DNA from: Bacteroidota bacterium
GTDB lineage: Bacteria; Bacteroidota; Bacteroidia; Bacteroidales; WCHB1-69
Direction of reading: 5' to 3'
Assembly (NCBI GenBank): GCA_029570835.1
Contig: JAKPTX010000255.1
Span: 36,949-100,948 of the forward strand
Length of the DNA: 64,000 nt
The notes under the pieces are model-generated. The model worked only from the letters and a program-made list of their open reading frames with translations, searched no databases and was not told the origin of the DNA. Positions 42,386-50,243 of the stretch are shown here, piece after piece (the first letter of the stretch is position 1; every line of letters starts with the position of its first letter). The position numbers and the translations under genes were made by a program.

Positions 42386-44695
42386 ATGATGAATAAAATG
42401 AAAAAACAACTATTTATATTATTGTGTCTGGGATTTTTTATAATGACAACTCAAGCCCAGGTACAAACCTTAAAAGGAACCATCACTGAGTATGGTGAAG
42501 GAGGTAGTATGTCTCCGGTTTCAGGCGCCTCCGTGCAGTGGTTGGGAACCAATATAGGAGCCTTTTCAGATGCAGAAGGTCATTTTGAAATTACCAGAGT
42601 GAGTTCGTTTAATCGTTTGATAGTTCGCTATTTAACATATGAAAACGATACGATTGAAGTGCCTCAAGATCAGGAAACACTGAATGTTATTTTGTCGGCA
42701 GCTAATAGTCTGCAAGGCGTAGAAATTTCAGCTAGAGAGGGTTCTTATATTTCTATCAAACCGATTTTAACTCAGATTACTACCGGTGAAGGATTGCGTA
42801 GAGCAGCTTGTTGCAATCTGGCAGAAAGCTTTGAAGGCTCGCTCTCCGTGGATGTTGAGTATGCCGATGCCGTAAGTGGTGCTCAACAGATTGCGATGTT
42901 GGGCTTATCCGGAATTTATACGCAGATTTTGCTGGAAAATGTACCCTATATCCGATTGTTAGGCAATCAGTTCGGATTGGGTTTTGTGCCCGGTTCATGG
43001 ATGGATGCGATTAGTGTTTCGAAAGGAACCTCCTCGGTATCCAATGGATTTGAGGGAATCACAGGACAGATCAATCTGGATTACAAAAAGCCGGAAACCA
43101 ATAAGGAAAAGCTCTTTTTGAATCTATACGGAAACACGATGGGTTCTGCAGATGTGAATCTTAATACCCGTTTCCCAATGAGCAAAACTAAACCGGTTTA
43201 CGGATTGCTTTTGTTACACGCCAACTCTCAAATGGTACGTTTGGACAACAATAATGATGGTTTTATGGATTTGCCTCTAACTAAGCAATTGAACTCCATG
43301 TTCAGAATCGATTATCGCTATAAAGAGGTGATGGAGGGCAGAACTATGATCGGTTATCTGATTGAGGATAGGGTAGGAGGGCAAATGAAGTATGATCCCA
43401 AACAGGAATTGAACATGTTCAATCCTTACGGATTACATATCAAAACCAATAAGATGGATCTGATCACTAAAAATGGATTTATGTTTAAAGATCACCATCA
43501 CAGAAGTATTGGAACGATATTATCCTTCAACTTTCAGGATAATCAGTCGATTTTTGGGATGCGTCTCTACAATGCTGAACAAGTGAGTGGATATGCAAAT
43601 ATTTTGTACTCAGACCGTTTTGGAGCAAAAGAAAATCACCGTGTCGGAATGGGATTGAGTATGCAGGTTGACTATTTGAGAGAAATTTTGAAAACGCTCC
43701 AAGTCAGTACCTCACACTATTTTCAAAATAAAAAAGAAATAGTACCCGGATTCTACGCGGAATATGCGTACTCCATAGCTGAAAAGTTTATTGTTATGCC
43801 CGGTTTCAGGGTAGATTATCATGCTTACTATAATCAGATGCTGTACACTCCTCGTTTGCATACCAAATGGCAAATATCGGAACATAATGCCGTGAGAGCT
43901 TCGGCAGGAAAGGCATACAGAGTTTCTAATGTGATTGCTGAAAATCTTTCTTTGCTGGTGAGTAACAGGGAGTTCATTTTTGTGGAAGATCTCAAACCAG
44001 AAGAGGCTTACAATGTTGGGGCAAGTTATGTCAGAACTTTCAAAATGAAGGGAGGACAATCTACTTTTACAGTGGATTACCACTACACTCACTTTGTTAA
44101 TCAGACCATTGTAGATATGGATCGGGATGCGCACAACATTTATGTTTATAACCTCAATGGAGGTGTTAACGGGATTTTAAACCAATCCTATTCGCATGCC
44201 TTTCAAGCGGAGTTGATTATGTTACCGATTGACCGTTTTGAGATTACTCTGGCGTACAGATTTAATGATGTGCAGATGACTACAGCCGGACAATTGCAGC
44301 AAAAAGCGTTGATGAGTCCGCATAAGGCACTTCTGAATCTGAACTATGCTACCCGATACAACAAATGGAAATTCAATACGACACTGCAATACAATAGCAA
44401 GATGCGTTTGCCGAAGTTGGATCCGGCATTGGTGCAACCGGAACAGGAATTGCCTCAGTACCGTTTGGATGCGCAATCACCCGATTACTTTATTTTGAAT
44501 GCACAAATAACCCGCAAGCATAAACAGTGGGAGTTTTATATTGGAGCCGAAAATATGTTGAATTACAAACAGGAGATGCCTATTTTGGGCTATGATAATC
44601 CTTTTGGACCTCAATTTGATGCTTCCATGGTGTATGCTCCGATTACCGGAATCATGGGTTATGTGGGCATGAGATTAACTCTTAGAAATCATTAG
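42386..44695 (+). CDS. TonB-dependent receptor, probable metal or metallophore uptake
   Basis: 769 residues; ATG 42386 with further methionines at 42389 and 42398, all before a signal peptide ending TQAQ. N-terminal carboxypeptidase-regulatory-like domain (to about 95), plug (EGLRRAACCNLAESFEGSLS, GLSGIYTQILLENVPYIRL, GTSSVSNGFEGITGQINLD), then a barrel ending MRLTLRNH. Imports a ligand across the outer membrane with TonB energy. The ligand is not readable from sequence, but the CC in the plug and the neighbours (His/Cys-rich protein before, HMA-like protein 28 bp after) point to a metal such as copper or zinc. Confidence 0.88.
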   Translation: MMNKMKKQLFILLCLGFFIMTTQAQVQTLKGTITEYGEGGSMSPVSGASVQWLGTNIGAFSDAEGHFEITRVSSFNRLIVRYLTYENDTIEVPQDQETLNVILSAANSLQGVEISAREGSYISIKPILTQITTGEGLRRAACCNLAESFEGSLSVDVEYADAVSGAQQIAMLGLSGIYTQILLENVPYIRLLGNQFGLGFVPGSWMDAISVSKGTSSVSNGFEGITGQINLDYKKPETNKEKLFLNLYGNTMGSADVNLNTRFPMSKTKPVYGLLLLHANSQMVRLDNNNDGFMDLPLTKQLNSMFRIDYRYKEVMEGRTMIGYLIEDRVGGQMKYDPKQELNMFNPYGLHIKTNKMDLITKNGFMFKDHHHRSIGTILSFNFQDNQSIFGMRLYNAEQVSGYANILYSDRFGAKENHRVGMGLSMQVDYLREILKTLQVSTSHYFQNKKEIVPGFYAEYAYSIAEKFIVMPGFRVDYHAYYNQMLYTPRLHTKWQISEHNAVRASAGKAYRVSNVIAENLSLLVSNREFIFVEDLKPEEAYNVGASYVRTFKMKGGQSTFTVDYHYTHFVNQTIVDMDRDAHNIYVYNLNGGVNGILNQSYSHAFQAELIMLPIDRFEITLAYRFNDVQMTTAGQLQQKALMSPHKALLNLNYATRYNKWKFNTTLQYNSKMRLPKLDPALVQPEQELPQYRLDAQSPDYFILNAQITRKHKQWEFYIGAENMLNYKQEMPILGYDNPFGPQFDASMVYAPITGIMGYVGMRLTLRNH

Positions 44696-44723
44696 AATTT
44701 GAAAAATAATAAAATATAAATCT

Positions 44724-45098
44724 ATGAAAAAACTGTTCATTTTAGTTGTATTGGCTGCTTTTGGATTATCCACAGCATTGTATGCTCAAAGCAGCAAGAA
44801 ACAAACTGTAACCATCAAAACCAATGCTTGTTCGAGCAAAAGTGATGAGATTTTTAAAGAGATTATCCCTTTTTTGAAAGGGGTTTCATCTTATGAATTT
44901 TGTGAACACTCCGGTAATTTAACTGTGACTTATAATCCTAAAAAAACCGATGAAGCCACAATCAGAAAAGCAATCGCCAAGTTGGGTTTTGACGCTGATG
45001 ACGTGAAGGGAGATCCCGTAGCACGCAAAAAACTTCCCCAAGAGTGCCTTACTCCTGTAAAGAAAGGCAGCTGTAAGCATTCCTGCGGAGAACATTGA
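44724..45098 (+). CDS. heavy-metal-associated (HMA) domain-like exported protein
   Basis: 124 residues: signal peptide (to YAQ, residue 22), then one ferredoxin-like HMA domain: VTIKTNACSSKSDEI, FLKGVSSYEFCEHSGNLTVT, DEATIRKAIAKLGFDAD. The usual CxxC metal loop is degenerate (CSSK), but extra cysteines and histidines at the C-terminus (LPQECLT, GSCKHSCGEH) could bind metal instead. Such proteins act as periplasmic metal carriers or as part of receptor-linked handling. It is the third gene of the cluster begun at 41807. The following convergent gap is filled by heptamer repeats. Confidence 0.85.
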   Translation: MKKLFILVVLAAFGLSTALYAQSSKKQTVTIKTNACSSKSDEIFKEIIPFLKGVSSYEFCEHSGNLTVTYNPKKTDEATIRKAIAKLGFDADDVKGDPVARKKLPQECLTPVKKGSCKHSCGEH

Positions 45099-45220
45099 GA
45101 AGGAAGAAGGAAGAAGGTAGAAGGTAGAATTTTAAGGCGGAAGGCGGAATTCGTAATTCGTAATTCGTAATTCGTAATTCGTAATTGTGTCCTTCTACCT
45201 TCTACCTTCTACCTTCTACC
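45099..45220. repeat. composite of three heptamer repeats forming a large inverted repeat
   Basis: Purine units AAGGTAG/AAGAAGG follow the HMA stop codon, GGCGGAA and TTCGTAA units fill the middle (45131-45187), and CCTTCTA units (45191-45220) lead into the RocB-like stop codon. The outer tracts are reverse complements over at least 16 bases, so a long hairpin with a repeat-filled loop is possible; each message would carry the same purine heptamers behind its stop. Confidence 0.85.
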
Positions 45221-46891
45221 TTATTTAAGGAGGTTCATTATCGTTTTGTACACCAAAATTGGGGCTACTTCGAATGAGTATCTCTTTTCGATTCTTTCGG
45301 TGAAGCGGTGTGCGTCTTTACCGAAGGCGCCGATATCCAAAACGGGAAGATCCAGTTTTTGCATATCTTCCAGTGGAAGGTCGTACTTCACGCCAAATCC
45401 GGGCATATTGTTTTTCAATGCAGCGATGATCTTGGGATCTTTAGGTGCTGCTGCATAACTTAAGTCGGAAATGTAAGGGAAGAACTTTTTGTACACTAGT
45501 TTATAGTCGGTTTTTGTGCTGTTCACTGCATCCGCTACAGCATCCAGTAAGGCTTTCTCTCTGGGCTCTTTACCTTCAACGTAGATATGTGGATAGTAAG
45601 GAGGTGTGAAATAGACGATTACCACAGGATCGCGGTCGCTCCACAAGTGGTGGGTCAATTCTACCAGTTTCAATGAGAAGTCACGTTGATCGATGCTCTC
45701 ATCTGCCATCATGCGATCGGAAAGCTCTTTAAGTTGAACATCCAATTGGTCACCCATCTCTGCTTTTACCTTGTTGTAGAGCTGATCATAAGTCAATACT
45801 CTGGTTTTCCAAGGCAGCTGTTTATAGGTTCTGTTCGCCAATTCACAGAAACGTTTGTATTGGTGATTTAAGTCGTCAATAGTGTTTTGGAACGCCTCTT
45901 CAGCTGCTTTCACCATTTTTTCCAACACTTCATCAGGCGTGCTGATATGGGTTGCATAGTTAAAGAATGAGGTTGCATATTGTACAGTTTGAACCGAATA
46001 TTCCGGTTTTAAGTCTCTTTGTTTCAATGTGATAGGAGGTAATGAAACTTCCCCTTCTGCCACATCACAGAAGTCGGCATTGAGGTTGATACGATTGGTA
46101 ATCGAAGCTAAGATTTGGTTTGCATCGATTCCTTTGAAAGACTCTCCAACGTGAGTTTCTTTTCCTACAACATAGAAAGAAGGCATCAATTTGCCAACAG
46201 TTCCGATATAAACATACTTATTTGGATCACCTTCATATTCAGCGGTCATATAGTCGGTATCCAACAGTGCCAAATAATCATAGCCATATTTTTCTCTCAT
46301 TTTGATCAGTTCAGGTACTACCGACAACATCCCGCCGGAATTTCCCTCTTCGTCACAAACTGCTGCAAAGATGAGATTACCTTCAAAATTCTCAAGATCT
46401 TTGGAAATCTCTTCCATAATTGCCATGATGATTGCATCTCCGGTTTTCATGTCGAAAAGTCCTCTACCGAAAAGGTAATCACCTGATTCTAAGTCTTTTC
46501 TAGCTTCTTCAGGTAATGATGCAGCGATCTCTTTAAATTTTTCAGTCAGTTCATAAGGTTTGTTGGCATACTCTTTCAGTGTGCCGTAGTCGGAAATACC
46601 CACTGTATCGGTATGTCCAATCATAACGATCGTCTTTTTTGAATTTCCTTTTCCACCCTTCATTGTTGCAATCAAAGAACGACGTCCCAATTTGTCATTT
46701 TTGATATTCACAAATTGCAAGTGATCAGGATTTTTCTTATAGTAATCCATTTCAGAAAAGATCTCATACACTTTCTGAACGGAGTTCAATTCTCCGGGAG
46801 TTTCAACCACACTCAGTTGATTCGTCAAAGCAACTGCAATCTCCTCGATACGCGCAGCCATTTTAGCATTCACAAATTCCATACAATTCAT
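45221..46891 (-). CDS. M20-family peptidase of the RocB type
   Basis: 556 residues, matching RocB in length and pattern. Zinc-binding motifs: GHTDTVG (H93, D95), FGRGLFDMKTGDA (D147), VCDEEGNSGG (catalytic E181, E182 region) and a late His in GAFGKDAHRF. RocB of Bacillus is linked to arginine degradation; here the substrate is unproven and no arginine genes adjoin. No signal peptide, so cytoplasmic. It has a good promoter box 73 bp upstream of the ATG and ends in the shared heptamer-repeat block. Confidence 0.88.
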   Translation of the reverse strand: MNCMEFVNAKMAARIEEIAVALTNQLSVVETPGELNSVQKVYEIFSEMDYYKKNPDHLQFVNIKNDKLGRRSLIATMKGGKGNSKKTIVMIGHTDTVGISDYGTLKEYANKPYELTEKFKEIAASLPEEARKDLESGDYLFGRGLFDMKTGDAIIMAIMEEISKDLENFEGNLIFAAVCDEEGNSGGMLSVVPELIKMREKYGYDYLALLDTDYMTAEYEGDPNKYVYIGTVGKLMPSFYVVGKETHVGESFKGIDANQILASITNRINLNADFCDVAEGEVSLPPITLKQRDLKPEYSVQTVQYATSFFNYATHISTPDEVLEKMVKAAEEAFQNTIDDLNHQYKRFCELANRTYKQLPWKTRVLTYDQLYNKVKAEMGDQLDVQLKELSDRMMADESIDQRDFSLKLVELTHHLWSDRDPVVIVYFTPPYYPHIYVEGKEPREKALLDAVADAVNSTKTDYKLVYKKFFPYISDLSYAAAPKDPKIIAALKNNMPGFGVKYDLPLEDMQKLDLPVLDIGAFGKDAHRFTERIEKRYSFEVAPILVYKTIMNLLK

Positions 46892-46963
46892 ATTTTTAGT
46901 TAATAAATAATCAGCTTCAGTTCATTTGTAAAAGAGTCATTAAAATCCTTACAAATTAACCAA

Positions 46964-46971
46964 CAAATATA
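46964..46971 (-). promoter_or_regulatory. predicted promoter -7 element (TATATTTG)
   Basis: TAnnTTTG on the minus strand about 70 bp before the RocB-like ATG at 46891. Confidence 0.55.
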
Positions 46972-47031
46972 CGAATATTTTTTGATATTCCTTTTCTTTT
47001 TGGAATAATAAAAAAAGGGGGGAAGGACACC

Positions 47032-47355
47032 TTAGTCACAGTGGAATACTTCCCGCATATTATGCCACCATTCGCCCGGCTCCAATCCGAGGGACTCTTG
47101 GCAAGGGTCAGTCTCTTTCCACCATTTTTGGGTCATGGGATCTGCTGCCATGCGCTTCATGTCGGCTTCAAAGTCATTTCCGACGTATTCAAAATAGGCG
47201 AAAAGGGTATGATTTTCCAGCATAAAGATCGAGTAGTTTTGGATGTTGCATGCTTTGATTTGTGCAATCACCTCAGGCCAGGGATTGGCATGCAGTTCGA
47301 TATATTTTTCCACCATTTCCGGTTTTACACGGATTACCTGTCCATATCTTTTCAT
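47032..47355 (-). CDS. rhaM: L-rhamnose mutarotase family protein
   Basis: 107 residues, full length for the family (COG3254). Features: VIRVKPEMVEKYIELHANPW with the conserved His, NIQNYSIFMLENHTLFAYFE, and C-terminal TDPCQESL then EWWHNMREVFHCD. RhaM interconverts the anomers of L-rhamnose; relatives act on L-fucose and other sugars, so the symbol marks the family, not a proven substrate. Its ATG overlaps the end of the upstream nucleotidyltransferase-kinase fusion by one base, so the two surely share a message and probably a pathway. Confidence 0.88.
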   Translation of the reverse strand: MKRYGQVIRVKPEMVEKYIELHANPWPEVIAQIKACNIQNYSIFMLENHTLFAYFEYVGNDFEADMKRMAADPMTQKWWKETDPCQESLGLEPGEWWHNMREVFHCD

Positions 47356-48500
47356 TATTTTCTTCTGATTTTAATTTGTAATGTATTGGGAATCGGTGTT
47401 TCAGAGAAAAGTACCAGATAACCGCCTCCACCGGCACCGGAGAGTTTATAGCCTAACACCTGATCTTGAACCGTTTCGATTGCTTCGAGAACCTCTTCAG
47501 TAACCATATTGGGGAACATCTTGATTTGTGCTTCAAAACTGCGTGTCATGGCGCTGCCTGCCAATTGGCTATCCTTGTTTTTCAATCCTTCCCACATATC
47601 ATCGGCAGCCATTGCCAACGCTTTAGCGTCTGTTTCATTGATATTCACGTTACTCAGAATTTCCATCTGCTGGTGGCGAGGTTTGAGTGTCAACAGATAG
47701 AGGCGCTTTTCGAGCCATTGAAGATGCTCCTCATCAGTGATTGATTCGATAGGAGTAGGCCAGTAGGCTCCCTCTTGATAATTTAACTTATTTAAACCGG
47801 GAAAAACAATCCCAATAGCATCCTGAGAGCCACTTACGTATTCTCTACCCGGTTCATTTTCGTAAGTGAATAGTACTTTAGCAATCTTTTCTAGGTCTCC
47901 CTCCGGAAGATCTGTTTTCCAGAGTTCGATCGCTTTTTTTCGCGTGCTGGTACTCATCCCGCTCCGGTCGTTAAAGTTGTAGGTAGGCTCAATGCTGATG
48001 GTGAGTACCGCTCCGGGATGATATTTCGAAACAAAAGGCTGATCCAGCCACCCGCCTGCCAAGTCGATGCGGTATGGAATGTTGCAGATTTTGCGCAGTT
48101 CCGTAGTGCTTCGCTGTGGAAGTCCCTCCTCCGGAATGCGCTTGCTGACAATATACTCAATGCCTAACTTTTTGCACAGTTGTTCCTTCTCCAAAGAGTG
48201 TCCATCCTCATTCACCATTAAAACATCGGGACTCAAACGGATGAGATCCTCTTTAAAATCGAGGATTCCGCTCCCGCTGTTAATCCATGCTTTTTCGACA
48301 TATCGGATGGCGCTTACCATGTAAAGTCGTTCTTTTTCAGAGTTGACGGGTCTTCTCCCCTTGAGGTCAAAAACTGTCTGGTCCGAGCCGATACCGACAT
48401 AAAGTAAGCCATGCTGCGATGCTTCCTTAAAAAAAGCAACATGCCCTGAGTGAAGGAGGTCGTAACATCCCGAAACAAAAACTTTTTTCTGTTTAGCCAT
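47355..48500 (-). CDS. bifunctional nucleotidyltransferase / GHMP sugar kinase fusion
   Basis: 381 residues in two parts. Residues 1-135: cytidylyltransferase-like domain with H17-SG-H20 in GCYDLLHSGHVAFF, GIGSDQTVFDLKG and STTELRKI. Residues 138-381: GHMP kinase domain with YRIDLAGGWLDQP (motif 1), VSGSQDAIGIVFPGLNKLNY (motif 2 region, similar to heptose and fucose kinases) and LSGAGGGGYLVLF (motif 3). A plausible reaction is phosphorylation of a sugar followed by transfer to CMP or AMP, giving a nucleotide sugar, but substrate and order are unknown. It overlaps the mutarotase gene by one base and has its own promoter. It is not the Fkp type of fucokinase fusion, whose domain order and size differ. 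Confidence 0.85.
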   Translation of the reverse strand: MAKQKKVFVSGCYDLLHSGHVAFFKEASQHGLLYVGIGSDQTVFDLKGRRPVNSEKERLYMVSAIRYVEKAWINSGSGILDFKEDLIRLSPDVLMVNEDGHSLEKEQLCKKLGIEYIVSKRIPEEGLPQRSTTELRKICNIPYRIDLAGGWLDQPFVSKYHPGAVLTISIEPTYNFNDRSGMSTSTRKKAIELWKTDLPEGDLEKIAKVLFTYENEPGREYVSGSQDAIGIVFPGLNKLNYQEGAYWPTPIESITDEEHLQWLEKRLYLLTLKPRHQQMEILSNVNINETDAKALAMAADDMWEGLKNKDSQLAGSAMTRSFEAQIKMFPNMVTEEVLEAIETVQDQVLGYKLSGAGGGGYLVLFSETPIPNTLQIKIRRK

Positions 48501-48538
48501 ATCTCTGCGAAGTTTCGTTTTGAATTGAAAACAATCTG

Positions 48539-48546
48539 CAAAGATA
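48539..48546 (-). promoter_or_regulatory. predicted promoter -7 element (TATCTTTG)
   Basis: Exact TAnnTTTG on the minus strand, 38 bp before the fusion-protein ATG at 48500; drives the fusion gene and the mutarotase. Confidence 0.65.
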
Positions 48547-48626
48547 CTGGAAAATTACGATTTACAATAGGTTGTTCTTACGATAGATTTTACACATAAA
48601 AATTTGGATTTCATAATTTTTTATTG

Positions 48627-48634
48627 TATATTTG
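48627..48634 (+). promoter_or_regulatory. predicted promoter -7 element (TATATTTG)
   Basis: Exact TAnnTTTG on the plus strand, 65 bp before ATG 48700, divergent to the previous promoter. Confidence 0.6.
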
Positions 48635-48699
48635 CAATCTGAACTATACGTTTGGAAAAACTGCTTATAAAACTACTTTTAAACTAAAATTAACTCATT

Positions 48700-48945
48700 A
48701 TGACTCAAGAAGTAACTATCAAAGACAAGCAAAAGTACCTGGAAGAAAATTACCCTTTTGAGGGAATCCCTAAGTTAACAGATCAACTTGAATGTATTCA
48801 TTGTGGCTCCATTTTTACGGTAGGCGACTATAAAGTCTATCGTCGGAATGAAGGTGGTATGGAATTTATTTGTTGTCCCAATGCACCGGAATGCAACGGG
48901 ACTGTAATAGATTGGATCCCGACGAAAAGAAGAAGAAAAAAATAA
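48700..48945 (+). CDS. small cysteine-containing protein, function unknown
   Basis: 81 residues with possible zinc-ribbon character: CIHCGS (CxxC, near residue 32) and FICCPNAPECNGTVIDW (cysteines near 58, 59 and 65). The C-terminus is basic (PTKRRRKK), which would suit nucleic-acid binding. A conserved-looking small protein of a kind seen as hypothetical in Bacteroidales; no name known to me. It has its own promoter and a 65-bp leader. The message ends in short GGATTTC repeats. Confidence 0.75.
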   Translation: MTQEVTIKDKQKYLEENYPFEGIPKLTDQLECIHCGSIFTVGDYKVYRRNEGGMEFICCPNAPECNGTVIDWIPTKRRRKK

Positions 48946-48947
48946 CA

Positions 48948-48963
48948 GATTTCGGATTTCGGA
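48948..48963. repeat. short heptamer repeat, unit GGATTTC
   Basis: Two units begin 3 bp after the stop of the small Cys protein, in the same sense as the gene, as also seen behind the flavodiiron and PepSY-like genes. Confidence 0.6.
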
Positions 48964-48995
48964 CTTTCATTGTGAAAATGTGAGACAACTATCTA

Positions 48996-50018
48996 ATGAA
49001 TGCAATACTTATGGGTAAACTAATTGAAACTAAAGGATATGAGGAGCTGATAAATAATATCGGTTCTGTTTATGACAAAGCAAAAACGAATGTGGTTTCT
49101 GCTATTAATGTCGAAATGTTAAAAGCTTATTGGGAAATTGGCAGATTTATTGTTGAATTTGAGCAAAATGGAAATATTAAAGCTACTTACGGGAAGGAAC
49201 TTTTAGTTCAGATGTCAAAAGATTTAAGTGTTCGATATGGCAAAGGATTTAGCAGAAGCAACTTAACCTACATGAGACAGTTTTATTATAAATATCCAAA
49301 ATGTGAGACACTGTCTCACAAATTGACCTGGTCACATTATTTTGAGTTACTAAAAATTGATGATGATTTAGCAAGAAACTTCTATCAGAAACAAGCTATT
49401 TCTGAGAACTGGACCGTTAGAGAGCTGAAAAGACAAAAGCAAAGTGGTCTTTTTCATAGATTAGCATTAAATCAAGATAAAGAAAAAATATTAGAATTGG
49501 CAAAAGAGGGTCAAATCGTTAAAACTCCACATGATTTAACAAAAGATCCGTACGTTTTTGAATTTTTAGGAATACCTGAAAAGTCGCAATATTCTGAAAG
49601 TGATATTGAGAATGCAATTATAAATAATCTTCAAAGTTTTCTTTTAGAATTAGGAAAAGGTTTTGCATTCATAGGGAAGCAAAAACGAATCACTTTGAAC
49701 AATAGGCACTACTACGTTGATTTGGTTTTTTATCACGTGAAACTCAAATGTTACGTTTTGGTTGATCTAAAAATCGGAGAAGTTGAATATGAACATATAG
49801 GTCAAATGAAACTCTATCTGGGATATTTCGAGAAAGAAGTTAATGACGAAACAGACAATCAACCAATTGGAATAATCCTTTCTGAAGAAAAGGATGAGAT
49901 TATGGTTGAATATGCGATGCTGAATGATAATGCAAATCTGCTTGTTTCTAAATATCAACTTCTTCTACCCAACATTAACGAACTCAAAGAAGGCGTAAAA
50001 GCAATAATAGATAAATAA
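48996..50018 (+). CDS. YhcG-type PDDEXK nuclease (DUF1016)
   Basis: 340 residues. N-terminal DUF1016 domain (AYWEIGRFIVEFEQ, SVRYGKGFSRSNLTYMRQFY, LTWSHYFELL, FYQKQAISENWTVRELKRQ) and C-terminal nuclease domain (YVDLVFYHVKLKCYVLVDLK, with D and DLK as the catalytic acid and lysine positions, then IGQMKLYLGYFE and GIILSEEKDE). Members are widespread in accessory regions and assumed to be nucleases linked to defence or mobile elements. No methylase or restriction partner is next to it, so it is an orphan. ATG 49011 (MGKLIE) is an alternative start. Confidence 0.93.
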   Translation: MNAILMGKLIETKGYEELINNIGSVYDKAKTNVVSAINVEMLKAYWEIGRFIVEFEQNGNIKATYGKELLVQMSKDLSVRYGKGFSRSNLTYMRQFYYKYPKCETLSHKLTWSHYFELLKIDDDLARNFYQKQAISENWTVRELKRQKQSGLFHRLALNQDKEKILELAKEGQIVKTPHDLTKDPYVFEFLGIPEKSQYSESDIENAIINNLQSFLLELGKGFAFIGKQKRITLNNRHYYVDLVFYHVKLKCYVLVDLKIGEVEYEHIGQMKLYLGYFEKEVNDETDNQPIGIILSEEKDEIMVEYAMLNDNANLLVSKYQLLLPNINELKEGVKAIIDK

Positions 50019-50085
50019 ATAGCTAAATGACTTTTTTTGAGGGACCATCTATTATTTGTAGAACTTCGATCTCGATTTTTTTGCC

Positions 50086-50178
50086 GAGTGGGGAAACGGA
50101 ATGGCTAAAAAGGGAGTTCTATTCTGCCCCCCATTTATTTTAAATTCCAAATAAGAAATAAGAAGTAAGAAGTCAGTA
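50086..50178 (-). repeat. intergenic G-rich element, copy B of 3, with an adjoining heptamer tract
   Basis: Core 50086-50158: on the minus strand an A/T-rich stretch, TGGGGGGCAGAATAG, CTCCCTTTTTAGCC and TTTCCCCACTCGG, as in 36979-37055 and 59449-59520. Right of it, 50150-50178 reads AAATAAG/AAGTAAG units of period 7. Both lie behind the FucP-like gene. Confidence 0.78.
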
Positions 50179-50192
50179 ATAAAATTGCCGTA

Positions 50193-50214
50193 GAGACGCA
50201 ATGCTTTGCGTCTC
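50193..50214 (-). terminator. hairpin behind the FucP-like gene
   Basis: Perfect 9-bp stem GAGACGCAA/TTGCGTCTC with a four-base loop, 30 bp after the transporter stop. It resembles a GAGACGC palindrome that I recall as repeated in Bacteroidota and cyanobacteria. No strong T tract, so the terminator role is tentative. Confidence 0.55.
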
Positions 50215-50243
50215 AAAATAAAATGTGATTCCGAACTTCAAAA

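Noticed and set aside
45099..45220. CRISPR-like array
   Set aside because: Units are 7 bases with no spacers; it is a set of tandem heptamers, and no cas genes are present.
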